Source: Ruminococcaceae bacterium UBA7217
GTDB lineage: Bacteria; Bacillota; Clostridia; Oscillospirales; Acutalibacteraceae
Assembly (NCBI GenBank): GCA_002490425.1
Contig: DKTZ01000007.1
Coordinates: forward strand, 47,459-111,458
Reading direction: 5' to 3'
Length of the DNA: 64,000 bases
Under the pieces are notes generated by a model. It was not told the DNA's origin. It ran no database searches and saw only the letters and a program-made list of their open reading frames with translations. Each line of letters starts with the position of its first letter. The stretch's first letter is position 1. The position numbers were made by a program, and so were the translations under genes. Below, in pieces: positions 23,957 through 32,547 of this stretch.

Positions 23957-24274
23957 ATGACGGATATAGAAAGCTTGCTGGCGTCGGTAAGCCCTGAAGA
24001 TATGGAAAGGCTTAAAGGTATGGCGTCATCGCTTATGGCGGGCAACGGCACAAAAAATGAAGAAAAAAGTGAGGTGACGGCTCCTGCCTTTTCAATGGAA
24101 TCCTTAAAGCCGATTATGTCGGCCATCAGCAAAATGAATGACAATGATGACAGAATATCGCTTATTTTGCACTTAAAGCCGCTTTTAGGACCCGACAGAC
24201 AACGGCGTGCAGATGAGGCGGTCAAATTTCTTCATATAATGCAAATTTTACCTGAGCTTCGGGGGTTGTTATAA
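23957..24274 (+). CDS. Small helical protein, middle gene of a coupled trio
   Basis: About 105 residues, acidic at the N-terminus (TDIESLLASVSPEDMERLKG), with a C-terminal helical block LILHLKPLLGPDRQRRADEA ending in ELRGLL. I do not recognise a family. AGGTGA at 23946-23951 fits the ATG at 23957 better than the GTG at 23948. Its stop overlaps the next start (TAATG), so the trio is probably co-translated. Confidence 0.55.
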   Translation: MTDIESLLASVSPEDMERLKGMASSLMAGNGTKNEEKSEVTAPAFSMESLKPIMSAISKMNDNDDRISLILHLKPLLGPDRQRRADEAVKFLHIMQILPELRGLL

Positions 24275-24651
24275 TGTCAGATATGGATTTTTTGGAGCGT
24301 CAGGCTTTTGAAAGAGCAAATTTCATCAACCGAAATACACTTAAGCCTGCTGAACACAGAGCTCAACAGGGAAACACGGGCAGAAACGAAAAAATCAGGC
24401 AAAAAGTCACAAGTATGCCCGTTGAATTCCCCGAAAGATATTCTTATCCGAATTTCAAAACAGCATTTCAGCAGGAAAAAGAACGGCAAATAACTCAGAC
24501 AGGAAAAATCGGCGGGTTCAATCAAAAGAAAAATCTCAGTGAGCTTTTGCACGACCCTGAAGCGGCGCTTTTAACAGGGCTTATAATGCTTTTGCAGAGC
24601 GAGGGTGCTGATGAAATTCTTTTGGCGGCGCTCGGATATATTTTACTGTAA
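24274..24651 (+). CDS. Small protein with hydrophobic C-terminus, last of a coupled trio
   Basis: The 125-residue protein has a polar, basic N-terminal half and a C-terminal block LLTGLIMLLQSEGADEILLA followed by ALGYILL, which could be an amphipathic or membrane-associated helix pair. I do not recognise it. The start overlaps the previous stop by one base. The three genes together probably form one functional unit; no nearby gene suggests which. Confidence 0.55.
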   Translation: MSDMDFLERQAFERANFINRNTLKPAEHRAQQGNTGRNEKIRQKVTSMPVEFPERYSYPNFKTAFQQEKERQITQTGKIGGFNQKKNLSELLHDPEAALLTGLIMLLQSEGADEILLAALGYILL

Positions 24652-24684
24652 AATAAAAGGTCCGTTTATTTTAAGCAAAAACTA

Positions 24685-24714
24685 TTGACTTTTTATTGCT
24701 CTGACAGATATAAT
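24685..24714 (+). promoter_or_regulatory. Promoter of the zinc-ribbon membrane protein gene
   Basis: TTGACT at 24685-24690 and a perfect TATAAT at 24709-24714 are separated by 18 bases, 31 bases upstream of the ATG. Confidence 0.7.
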
Positions 24715-24744
24715 AGAAGTAAATTATGATGAAGGGTGATAAAA

Positions 24745-25278
24745 ATGAAAATATGTGATAAATGCGGTGTTGCAAATGCGGACGATGCGGCCTTTTGCAC
24801 GGGTTGCGGAGCGGTGTTGCTGAAAAGCACCGAGAACAGCGAGATAAATGAAGAAGTAAATACAAATCAGCCGATGCAGGATAATATGTCATCACAGGGT
24901 GTGCCGTTGGGACAGGCGAATTTTACACAGCAGAACACGGCATATACACAGCCGCCGCAGTCTCCGTTTGTGCAACCTGTTTACTCACAGCCTGCACAGA
25001 CGCAAATGCCTTATTCACCGCAGTACGGCTACATAAATGAAAATATGCTGCCGCCTGAATTTAGGCCCGTCAGCATAGGACAGTATATTGGTTACACACT
25101 TCTTTTCGGCTTGCCGATTATCGGCTTTATTATGCTCCTTGTAACGGCATTCGGAAGCGATAAGAGTGTAAGTCTTAGAAACTATGCAAAATCATTTCTT
25201 GTATTTTATGCGATAGGCGTTGCACTCACCTTTTTGATAGGTATTTTCTCAATGATTGTAGCTTCAAGTATGTACTGA
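24745..25278 (+). CDS. Zinc-ribbon membrane protein
   Basis: The 177-residue protein starts with a zinc ribbon of two CxxC pairs (CDKCGVANADDAAFCTGCG, residues 4-22). A long Gln/Pro/Tyr-rich low-complexity linker (about 40-100) follows, then two membrane segments near residues 113-137 and 148-172. Proteins of this layout are common in gut Firmicutes and their function is unsettled. The ATG at 24745 lies six bases after AAGGGTGAT; an upstream in-frame GTG is rejected. It has its own promoter and terminator. Confidence 0.75.
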   Translation: MKICDKCGVANADDAAFCTGCGAVLLKSTENSEINEEVNTNQPMQDNMSSQGVPLGQANFTQQNTAYTQPPQSPFVQPVYSQPAQTQMPYSPQYGYINENMLPPEFRPVSIGQYIGYTLLFGLPIIGFIMLLVTAFGSDKSVSLRNYAKSFLVFYAIGVALTFLIGIFSMIVASSMY

Positions 25279-25303
25279 TTTTGTACTTAAAATTAAAATA
25301 ATT

Positions 25304-25334
25304 AACCGCTTGCAAAATAGGTAAGCGGTTTTTT
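25304..25334 (+). terminator. Rho-independent terminator
   Basis: AACCGCTT at 25304-25311 pairs with AAGCGGTT at 25323-25330 followed by TTTT. It separates the zinc-ribbon gene from the sigma factor gene. Confidence 0.85.
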
Positions 25335-25401
25335 AAGTTTTTGAAACACTTTGTATTTTTTTCTACTCTAATATAATGAAAGCGCAAAAGGGGTGTAGAG
25401 T

Positions 25402-25893
25402 ATGACCGATGAAATGTTAAAGCTCGCCGTTTATGCAAAAGGCGGCGACAAGGAGGCTTACGGAAAGCTGTATGAGCATTATTCAAATGATATGTACCGC
25501 TTTGCTTTAAGTATTTGCAAAAATAAGTCTGACGCTGAAGATGCCGTTCAGGAGGCGGCGCTGTCGGTCTTTAAAAGCATACACTGTCTTTACGACCCCA
25601 CCAAGTTTAAAGCATACCTCTTTACTGCACTTTCAAATGCCTGTAAAAAAACATTCAGCGTAAAAGCAGTCGAAATTCCTGAAACGTTTACTTACGAAAC
25701 AGAAGATTTTATTTCAGCCGATGTAAAAAAAGCGCTTGATTTACTCGACACCTCATCACGTGAAATAGTTCTTCTGTCAGCGGTAGGCGGATTTAAATCA
25801 GGAGAGATTGCAAAAATTCTTGATATTCCGTCGGTTACAGTGCGCACTAAGAAAAGACGAGCGCTTATGAGAATGCGAAAGGAGTTAGAGTAA
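25402..25893 (+). CDS. ECF-type RNA polymerase sigma factor
   Basis: This 163-residue sigma-70 family protein has region 2 at about residues 20-85 (YEHYSNDMYRFALSICKNKS and DAEDAVQEAALSVFKSI). Region 4 lies at about 108-160 (REIVLLSAVGGFKSGEIAKI, then IPSVTVRTKKRRAL). There is no region 3, as in extracytoplasmic-function sigma factors. Its stop codon overlaps the ATG of a membrane-anchored partner by one base, the usual sigma/anti-sigma arrangement. A TGAAACACTTT element at 25342-25352 may be an ECF -35 for autoregulation, but this is uncertain. Confidence 0.88.
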   Translation: MTDEMLKLAVYAKGGDKEAYGKLYEHYSNDMYRFALSICKNKSDAEDAVQEAALSVFKSIHCLYDPTKFKAYLFTALSNACKKTFSVKAVEIPETFTYETEDFISADVKKALDLLDTSSREIVLLSAVGGFKSGEIAKILDIPSVTVRTKKRRALMRMRKELE

Positions 25894-28004
25894 TGAAAAA
25901 AGATATAGAAAAATATATAAACGATAACATTAAGGCTCAAACACCGCCATCTCTTTCAAAAGAGAATATTGTAAAAATGCTTGAAGACAGCGAACAGGCG
26001 CCGAAGCTTACTAAACGCAAAAGACAGCAAACGGTATATAAATTTGTTGCGGTTGCGGCGGCGATTGCGATTGTGCTGAGCGGCACTTTTATTTACAGAC
26101 AGCAAACTGCACAGAAAACTCCGCCGAGTGTAAATAACGGTACCGTAAGTGTCTCGGCAGATGACAATTATGATGAAATCTATTCACGGCTGAAAGCTAT
26201 GAAAAATGAAATAGCTAAAGAAAAAGCAAGGTCTTTTTTTGACAGCTTCGGTGCAAAAGACAGTGCGGAAAATGTTGTTGATATGAACGGAAATGCCAAT
26301 GTCGGTGCTACACCGGGAGACAGCGATAATTTGGCTGCTGAAGAAAAGAATGAGAGCGAAAACGCCTTTGGCACAACGAATACGCAGGAGAAAAATATTG
26401 ACGAGGGCGACATAATTAAAACCGATGGCAAAAATATTTACCTCGCAGACAGAGAAAACAAATGCGTGTATATTGTAAAAGCCGACAGCGGCAAAATGCA
26501 GAAAATTTCCGAAATAAGCTTCAGCGGAAATGTGCATATTCAGGAAATGTACCTGACAGGTAACAGATTGGCGGTTATTTATTCCGAATACGACTATTCA
26601 AAACAGCCAACATCATATAATGATACGGTAACCTATGATGCTGTTTTCCGCGGCGGATGCTGCGCTTCTTGGGTGTGTTCAGACACAAAAATAGGTTTCT
26701 ATGATGTTTCAAACCCCGAAAATGCAACGCTTATTTCAAACTTTTCACAATCGGGCGACTTTACTTCAAGCAGACTTCGTGACGGCAAAATTTATCTTGT
26801 ATCCTCTTATGCAGTAGACCTTTTTGCAAGGGATTACAAGGATACTTGTATCCCCGAAACGGCGAAAAACGGTGACAAAGAGCTTATTCCGGCAAGCAAA
26901 ATAACTCTTGTGAACGGAACAGATACTCCTGCTTACGCAGTTATCAGCACATTTGATGTTCAAAAGGCTGAAAAAACCGATTCGTCGGCAATTTTCGGAA
27001 ATCCGACTAATGTTTACGTAACGGCAGACAGCTTTTATATCGCAGAAGAAAAATACGACAGCGAAAAATGTAATTCGTACCTTAATATCCTTAAATTTGC
27101 ATTTACAGAAAACGGCGTTAATTATCTCGCCTCGGCTAAAGCAGACGGAAGACTTAACGATAACCTTTCAATGAGCGAATACGGCGGATATTTCAGAATT
27201 GCAACCACCTGCACTGAAACTGAGCAAAAAGGCAGCGGCAAAGACGCAATTATGACGTATCTCGGCGAGACGAATAGGCTTTATGTTTTCGATTCCGAAA
27301 TGAATCAGACGGGAATTATTGACGGCTTCGCAAAGGATGAACAAATTCGCTCGGCGAGATATATAGGCAATTACGCTTATGTAGTGACATTCCGTCAAAC
27401 AGACCCCTTATTCGTGATAAATCTTTCCGACCCCAAAAATCCGAAAATCGAGGGCGAAATAAAGCTCCCCGGGTTTTCAAGCTATTTGCACCCCGTTAGT
27501 AAAGGTTTGCTTGTGGGAATAGGTTATGACGGCGACGAGAAAGGCACTAACGGAAATATGAAGGTGTCGCTTTTCTCAGTTGCTGACCCCAAAAATCCGA
27601 AAGAGATGTCCTCGGTTAAGGTTGGAAATGAAAATAATTATGTTTCAAGCGACCTTTCATATTCTTATAAGTCATTTGTAAATCTTCCCAACGGCGAATT
27701 TGCAGTTCCGTTCAGCGTAGAAGATTACACCAAAACTTACAACAGAACTTACGGATATGTTTATGGTATGGAGCAAGTGTTTGTGCGCTACGGCATAATT
27801 GACGGAGCTGTTACCGAAATTGCACGGTATGAGGTAGGCAATGATACAACGACAATTCAAGGCGGAACGTATATCGGTAATTATTTCTACGCATTTTCAT
27901 CTGATTTTATCGACGGCGACAAGAGTGCAGATATTACTTGGAAAGCAAAGCTTACCTCGTTTGATATGACAGCGAATACCCCCGTCAGCGAAATAGAGTT
28001 GTAA
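25893..28004 (+). CDS. Membrane protein with C-terminal beta-propeller, probable anti-sigma partner
   Basis: The 703-residue protein has a cytoplasmic N-terminus of about 48 residues, one membrane segment (YKFVAVAAAIAIVLSGTFIY, about 49-68), and a long external region. From about residue 160 onward the external part matches the beta-propeller domain of the COG4880-type secreted proteins, with repeats such as KTDGKNIYLADRENKCVYIV and SDPKNPKIEGEIKLPGFSSY. Coupling to the ECF sigma gene suggests that the short cytoplasmic tail holds the sigma factor while the propeller senses something outside. This is inferred from gene order; no classical zinc anti-sigma motif is present. Confidence 0.75.
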   Translation: MKKDIEKYINDNIKAQTPPSLSKENIVKMLEDSEQAPKLTKRKRQQTVYKFVAVAAAIAIVLSGTFIYRQQTAQKTPPSVNNGTVSVSADDNYDEIYSRLKAMKNEIAKEKARSFFDSFGAKDSAENVVDMNGNANVGATPGDSDNLAAEEKNESENAFGTTNTQEKNIDEGDIIKTDGKNIYLADRENKCVYIVKADSGKMQKISEISFSGNVHIQEMYLTGNRLAVIYSEYDYSKQPTSYNDTVTYDAVFRGGCCASWVCSDTKIGFYDVSNPENATLISNFSQSGDFTSSRLRDGKIYLVSSYAVDLFARDYKDTCIPETAKNGDKELIPASKITLVNGTDTPAYAVISTFDVQKAEKTDSSAIFGNPTNVYVTADSFYIAEEKYDSEKCNSYLNILKFAFTENGVNYLASAKADGRLNDNLSMSEYGGYFRIATTCTETEQKGSGKDAIMTYLGETNRLYVFDSEMNQTGIIDGFAKDEQIRSARYIGNYAYVVTFRQTDPLFVINLSDPKNPKIEGEIKLPGFSSYLHPVSKGLLVGIGYDGDEKGTNGNMKVSLFSVADPKNPKEMSSVKVGNENNYVSSDLSYSYKSFVNLPNGEFAVPFSVEDYTKTYNRTYGYVYGMEQVFVRYGIIDGAVTEIARYEVGNDTTTIQGGTYIGNYFYAFSSDFIDGDKSADITWKAKLTSFDMTANTPVSEIEL

Positions 28005-28037
28005 CAGTAGAATCCACAATTATATTAAAGAAAAATA

Positions 28038-28170
28038 GGCTCCCTTGTGTAAAGGGAGCTGTTTTTGCATTAGCAAAAACTGAGGGATTGCAATCAAATT
28101 TAAATATTTTTTTGTGTGTAACAATCCTCCCGTCGAGCTTCGCTCTCCACCCTCCTTTACACAAGGAGGG
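28038..28170. repeat. Long imperfect palindromic repeat
   Basis: A left arm beginning GGCTCCCTTGTGTAAAGG and a right arm ending CCTTTACACAAGGAGG base-pair over much of 130 bases, with internal hairpins such as TTTTTGC/GCAAAAA. It carries no gene. It is one of four related long palindromes in the window (28038, 47433, 53194, 55918). Confidence 0.7.
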
Positions 28171-28178
28171 CATAAAAC

Positions 28179-28209
28179 AACCCGCTCACAGACAGGCTGT
28201 AAGCGGGTT
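28179..28209 (-). terminator. Terminator of the alcohol dehydrogenase gene
   Basis: AACCCGCT at 28179-28186 pairs with AGCGGGTT at 28202-28209. On the minus strand the stem is followed by TGTTTTAT. It lies about 20 bases beyond the stop codon. Confidence 0.7.
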
Positions 28210-28227
28210 TATCTATAAATAACTTTT

Positions 28228-29436
28228 TTATTCAGCAATCATAAGCGATTTTACAAGCTCTGTCATTTCGGGTTTATCCCAAATTACGGGAACGGGATAA
28301 AGCGGATTGCCCTCTTTGAGCGCACGCTCAACAATAATAGGAATGTCCTCTTCCTTAATTTGTGTAAAGCCTTTCGGAATGTTCATTCTCTCATTCATTG
28401 CGTAGATTTCGGCAATAAAGTTCTTTGCCTTTTCTTCCTCTGTCTGACCTGCAACACCTGCAACATCAGCGAGAGATGCGAGCTGAGGATAAATTGCACT
28501 GCCGAATTTTTCAAGCACAACGGGGAGAATGACAGCATTTGCAAGGCCGTGGGGGATTCCGTACTGACCGCCGAGGTTGTGTGCAACAGCGTGAACATAA
28601 CCTACATAAGCACGGGTGAACGCCATACCTGCATAGAATGAGGCAAGGAGCATATTGTTTCTTGCTTCAATGTTCTTGCCGTCATTGTAAGCAGTTTCAA
28701 GATTTGCAAAAATAAGTGCGGTTGCCTTTTCGGCATAATTTTTTGTTGAGGCTACATTGCTCTTGCCGATATATGCTTCAACTGCGTGGGTCAGTGCGTC
28801 CATACCTGTTGTGGAGGTGATATGCGGCGGAAGACCTACTGTAAGCTCAGGGTCAAGAACTGCGTATTTGGGACGGAGCACAGGGTCGTTGCAAGCGTTC
28901 TTTTCGTGGGTTTTGGGGTTTGAAACAACAGCCGCAAGCGTTGTCTCTGAGCCTGTACCTGCCGTTGTGGGAACAGCAAAGAACGGAGGAAGCTTTTTCA
29001 TAATCTTCATAACGCCGCGCATTTTAACAACCGGCTGGTTGGGCTTAACAACTCTTGCGCCCGCAATTTTTGCACAATCCATGGGCGAGCCGCCGCCGAA
29101 TGCAATAATGCCCTGACAGCCGTTGTCAACATACATCTGTCGTGCTTCTTCAATGTTGTCGATTGTGGGGTTAGGCTGAACACCGTCATAAACAACATAT
29201 CCGATGCCCTCTTTCTGAAGCTCCTCATAAAGCCCGTTCAGAAGTCCAAGACCCGTAAGGCCTTTATCGGTAACAACAAGAACCTTTGAAAGTCCCTTTT
29301 CCTTAATAAGAGCGGGGAGCTTTTTTACGGCTCCGGGACCTGTAAGAAGCTGAGGCTCGGACCAGTCAAGGAAGCACTGGAATACAAAGAATACCTTCTG
29401 ATAAACTCTGCAAAACGCTTTTTCTAATGCTAACAT
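28228..29436 (-). CDS. Iron-containing alcohol dehydrogenase
   Basis: This 402-residue enzyme of the group III (Fe-dependent) alcohol dehydrogenase family would interconvert alcohols and aldehydes with NAD(P). The nucleotide site GGGSPMDCAK (about residues 113-122), the PTTAGTGSE motif, and metal ligands in GMDALTHAVEAY and VHAVAHNLGGQYGIPHG are all present. The first 25 residues are hydrophobic and atypical. The specific substrate (ethanol, butanol, 1,3-propanediol or a lactaldehyde-like compound) cannot be told. AAAGGG precedes the ATG. It is monocistronic and followed by a terminator. Confidence 0.92.
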   Translation of the reverse strand: MLALEKAFCRVYQKVFFVFQCFLDWSEPQLLTGPGAVKKLPALIKEKGLSKVLVVTDKGLTGLGLLNGLYEELQKEGIGYVVYDGVQPNPTIDNIEEARQMYVDNGCQGIIAFGGGSPMDCAKIAGARVVKPNQPVVKMRGVMKIMKKLPPFFAVPTTAGTGSETTLAAVVSNPKTHEKNACNDPVLRPKYAVLDPELTVGLPPHITSTTGMDALTHAVEAYIGKSNVASTKNYAEKATALIFANLETAYNDGKNIEARNNMLLASFYAGMAFTRAYVGYVHAVAHNLGGQYGIPHGLANAVILPVVLEKFGSAIYPQLASLADVAGVAGQTEEEKAKNFIAEIYAMNERMNIPKGFTQIKEEDIPIIVERALKEGNPLYPVPVIWDKPEMTELVKSLMIAE

Positions 29437-29469
29437 TTTTAATCAACCCTTTCATAGTTGTTTAATATA

Positions 29470-30348
29470 TTATTTTAAGCTGTCAAAAATTTCGACGGCT
29501 TTTTTACTGTCTTTAATTACCTGTGCCGAAAGAGAGTCTATGCTCTCAAATTTTTTTTCACTCCGTAGAAATTTTATAAGCTCAACACATAAGTTTTCAT
29601 TATATAAATTCTCGTGAAAACGGAGAACAAAGGTTTCGCTTACCGCTTCTCCGCTGTCTGAAACCGTCGGCCGAATTCCGAAATTTGTAACTGACGGGTA
29701 ATATATACCGTTTATCAGCGCTCTTGACGCATAAACGCCGAATTTCGGGCGTACAAACGTGTCGGGAATTTTCTGATTGGCAGTGGGAAAGCCCCAACGG
29801 GAGCCGTTTCCGTTACCGTGGCTTACGGGGAAATCGTAAGAAAAAAATCTTCCTATCATATCGTTTGCTTTCCCGATTTCGCCGTCTTCAAGCGATTTAC
29901 GAATTCTTGACGAGCTTATAAGACTGCCGTTAAAATATTCGTTTTCTGCTTTGCAAAATATTATACCATATTTTTCACATAACTCAAACAGAATTTTCGC
30001 ATTCCCCGAGGAGTTTTTGCCGAAACTGAAATTTTCACCGCAAATAAGCGCTTTTGCACCTAAACTTTTCGTGTATAAAACAAATTCTTCAGGTGTATAA
30101 TCTTTTATTTTTTCAAAAGATACAGTTATGGGTAAAATGCCGTTTTCTTTGAAAATTCTGTCTTTTTCAGTGTCGGTTGAGAGTAAAAATTGCTTTTTAC
30201 CGGATAGAACCTCTTGCGGGTGTCTGTCAAAAACCATAACTGCAGGGGTGAGACCTTTGTTTTCAAGTTTTTTTGCTTCCGAAAGCACATTCAGGTGACC
30301 CTTATGTATTCCGTCAAATGTGCCCAAAGCCAAAGCCAAATTATTCAC
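29470..30348 (-). CDS. ribF: Bifunctional riboflavin kinase/FAD synthetase
   Basis: The 292-residue protein makes FMN and FAD from riboflavin. The N-terminal nucleotidyltransferase half shows ALGTFDGIHKGHLNVL (residues 7-22) and SSSRIRKSLEDG. The C-terminal kinase half (about 160-290) includes GRFFSYDFPVSHGNGNGSRW, GFPTANQ and a KFGVYASRA strand. The start overlaps the truB stop by eight bases, so it is the final gene of the rimP-to-ribF operon. No FMN riboswitch was seen. Confidence 0.95.
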   Translation of the reverse strand: MNNLALALGTFDGIHKGHLNVLSEAKKLENKGLTPAVMVFDRHPQEVLSGKKQFLLSTDTEKDRIFKENGILPITVSFEKIKDYTPEEFVLYTKSLGAKALICGENFSFGKNSSGNAKILFELCEKYGIIFCKAENEYFNGSLISSSRIRKSLEDGEIGKANDMIGRFFSYDFPVSHGNGNGSRWGFPTANQKIPDTFVRPKFGVYASRALINGIYYPSVTNFGIRPTVSDSGEAVSETFVLRFHENLYNENLCVELIKFLRSEKKFESIDSLSAQVIKDSKKAVEIFDSLK

Positions 30349-31240
30349 TTGGAATATACACCCTCTTCGGTTTTAAGATTCCGCTTTCCGTGTCGGCTTC
30401 TCCAAGTCCTAAAAAAACGTTCTCCGGTGAAAAAACACGGTAAAGCTTATTTTCAAATTTGTTATGTATTCTGTCAAGGCTTAGGCTTCCGCCGTTGTGA
30501 AAACGCACGCTCTGCGGAGCTGAAACAGCAACAGGCTCGTAAAATGCCAAAGCTTCCTCAATAGGAATAATAAAGCTGTCAATATCGCCTGCTTTAAGGT
30601 GTTCTTCCGCATCTTCAAGCGTTAATGAGCAGTCAAGCGAAAATCCGTTTGCTTTTGTCCTGCAAAGCGAGGTAAGGCATGCGCCTGTTCCGAGTTTTTC
30701 GCCTATATCTGAGGCGAGTGAACGGATATATGTACCTGCTGAGCAGGTAACATCTAATGTAAAGGAAGTGCCGTCAAAATCTTGAACAGAGATTTCTTTA
30801 ATGTTGATTTTCCTCGGTTCACGCTCTATTTCAATACCTTTTCTTGCAAGGTCGTAAAGGCGCACCCCGTCCTTTTGAATTGCCGAATACATCGGCGGAA
30901 TCTGCATTGTTTCACCGAGAAATTCTTGGCATACCCGTTTTATCTCGTTCTCGCTGACATTTACGATTTTTTCTTCCAAAACAGTGCCTGTAATGTCAAG
31001 TGTGTCGGTTTTTTTGCCGAGAAGCACACTCGCCCGATAGCTTTTGTCGCTTTCGGGCAGAAAATCAATAAAGCGTGTGCAGGAACCGAGCATTACCACA
31101 AGAACGCCCGTTGCCATAGGGTCAAGCGTGCCCGTATGGCCTGCCTTTTTTACGCCGAGAAGTCTTGAAAGCTTTTTGACGGCAAGAAAAGATGAAATAT
31201 TTTCTTGCTTGTTAAGACAAATTACACCTGTATTTTTCAC
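30341..31240 (-). CDS. truB: tRNA pseudouridine(55) synthase
   Basis: The 299-residue TruB makes pseudouridine 55 in the T-loop of tRNA. It shows the catalytic aspartate in GHTGTLDPMATGVLVV (about residues 35-50), the YRASVLLGKKTDTLD segment, PPMYSAIQKDGVRLYDLARKG and CSAGTYIRSLASDIG. It starts with GTG overlapping the nrnA stop (TAGTG), so translation is probably coupled. Position after nrnA and before ribF is typical. Confidence 0.95.
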   Translation of the reverse strand: MKNTGVICLNKQENISSFLAVKKLSRLLGVKKAGHTGTLDPMATGVLVVMLGSCTRFIDFLPESDKSYRASVLLGKKTDTLDITGTVLEEKIVNVSENEIKRVCQEFLGETMQIPPMYSAIQKDGVRLYDLARKGIEIEREPRKINIKEISVQDFDGTSFTLDVTCSAGTYIRSLASDIGEKLGTGACLTSLCRTKANGFSLDCSLTLEDAEEHLKAGDIDSFIIPIEEALAFYEPVAVSAPQSVRFHNGGSLSLDRIHNKFENKLYRVFSPENVFLGLGEADTESGILKPKRVYIPSE

Positions 31241-32184
31241 TATATCTTTTCTCCGATAAGCTTTAAAAGTGCGCTCTTTGTTTCTTCAAGAGAACATTCA
31301 AATTCACAGCCTGCCGCGCGGTTGTGACCGCCGCCGCCGAAATGAGCGCAAAGCTCAGCAGCATCGTAAGGCTCAACCGTTCTGATTGAAACCTTATAAG
31401 TGCCGTTTTCTTTCTCGCGTATGGTAATACCGATAAGCACACCCTCGATTTTACGGGGAAGAGAGGCTATTCCGTCGCACTCGCCGTCATTTGAATGGCT
31501 TTCCCTGAACATCTCCTGCGTTATTTGCATAATTGCGCATTTTCCGCCGAAATGAAGCTCAACAGTAGAAAGCGCCATTTGCTCAAGCTTTAAATAGGAC
31601 ATAGTTTTTGTTTCAAACATTTTTCTGTTAACAAGTGCAAAGTCAGCGCCCATTTCCATAAGAACAGCGGCGGTTTTATGGGTTTTGGCTGTTGTATTTG
31701 TGAAAAGAAAACAGCCTGTGTCCGTTGCCATTCCGCAGTAAATACACGTGGCAAGTCCGCTGTCAATGGGAATGTTCATCTCATTGACAAGAGCGTAAAT
31801 GTTTTCGGAATTTGACGCCCTGTCGCACAAAAATGTGTTTTCCGCATAATCTCTGTGCGAAAGATGATGGTCGATTGCAAGGACAATTCTGTCACCGTAT
31901 TTGCTGTTTATTTCTTCTCCGAGCAGCTTACGGTCGGCAATGTCAACGGCTATAACGGCTTCAAAATCGACAGTATCATTGGCGATCCCGTCCCACAAAA
32001 ACGAATATTTCTGCGGAATTTCATCATTGCAAATAACCTGTGACGGCTTGCCGATTTTGTCGAGCGCACGCTTTAATGCAAATGCACTGCCCAAGGTGTC
32101 GCCGTCGGGGCTTGCGTGGGTCAGTATAAGAAAACTGTTATATCTGCCTATTATTTCGGCACATTCTTTAAGAGTTATTCTCAT
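31240..32184 (-). CDS. nrnA: DHH-family oligoribonuclease/pAp phosphatase
   Basis: The 314-residue protein is of the NrnA type. It degrades nanoRNAs from the 5' end and hydrolyses pAp. Metal-binding motifs include HASPDGDTLGSAFAL near residue 24, AVDIAD, the DHH of AIDHHLSH, and a distal DTGCF. The DHHA1 domain ends with HFGGGGHNRAAGCEF. The ATG at 32184 with GAGG upstream is preferred over an in-frame TTG at 32199. It overlaps the end of rbfA by 17 bases. Confidence 0.93.
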   Translation of the reverse strand: MRITLKECAEIIGRYNSFLILTHASPDGDTLGSAFALKRALDKIGKPSQVICNDEIPQKYSFLWDGIANDTVDFEAVIAVDIADRKLLGEEINSKYGDRIVLAIDHHLSHRDYAENTFLCDRASNSENIYALVNEMNIPIDSGLATCIYCGMATDTGCFLFTNTTAKTHKTAAVLMEMGADFALVNRKMFETKTMSYLKLEQMALSTVELHFGGKCAIMQITQEMFRESHSNDGECDGIASLPRKIEGVLIGITIREKENGTYKVSIRTVEPYDAAELCAHFGGGGHNRAAGCEFECSLEETKSALLKLIGEKI

Positions 32185-32533
32185 CTTTTTTATCCTCAAT
32201 GCTTTCTATTTTGCGGAAAATTTCCATACCGTGCTCAACGGAATCGTCCGCAACGAAATTAAGCTCGGGAGTTTTGCGAAGCCGAAGCTTTGAGCCAACC
32301 TCGCGACGTATAAGACCCGAGGCGCTTTTAAGCCCCTTAACAGCCTCTTTTGCATCTTCAATTCCGTTCATAGAGCTGACAAAAACCTTTGCGTAGGATA
32401 AATCCGAGCTTACGTCAACACGCACAACGGTTAAAATTTTATCTTTAACTCTCGGGTCTTTAAGCTCACGGATAACAGCGACAATTTCACGCTTAATATC
32501 CTCTGCTACTCGGCTTGTTCGATAACCTGCCAT
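32168..32533 (-). CDS. rbfA: Ribosome-binding factor A
   Basis: The 121-residue RbfA helps mature the 30S subunit and 16S rRNA 5' end. It shows the type II KH pattern with SRVAEDIKREIVAVIRELKD, SDLSYAKVFVSSMNG and LRKTPELNFVADDSVEHGME. The ATG at 32533 has AAGAGGT at good spacing; an upstream in-frame start at 32551 falls in the infB stop region and is rejected. It lies between infB and nrnA in the standard order. Confidence 0.95.
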   Translation of the reverse strand: MAGYRTSRVAEDIKREIVAVIRELKDPRVKDKILTVVRVDVSSDLSYAKVFVSSMNGIEDAKEAVKGLKSASGLIRREVGSKLRLRKTPELNFVADDSVEHGMEIFRKIESIEDKKDENNS

Positions 32534-32547
32534 AAAGATACCTCTTA

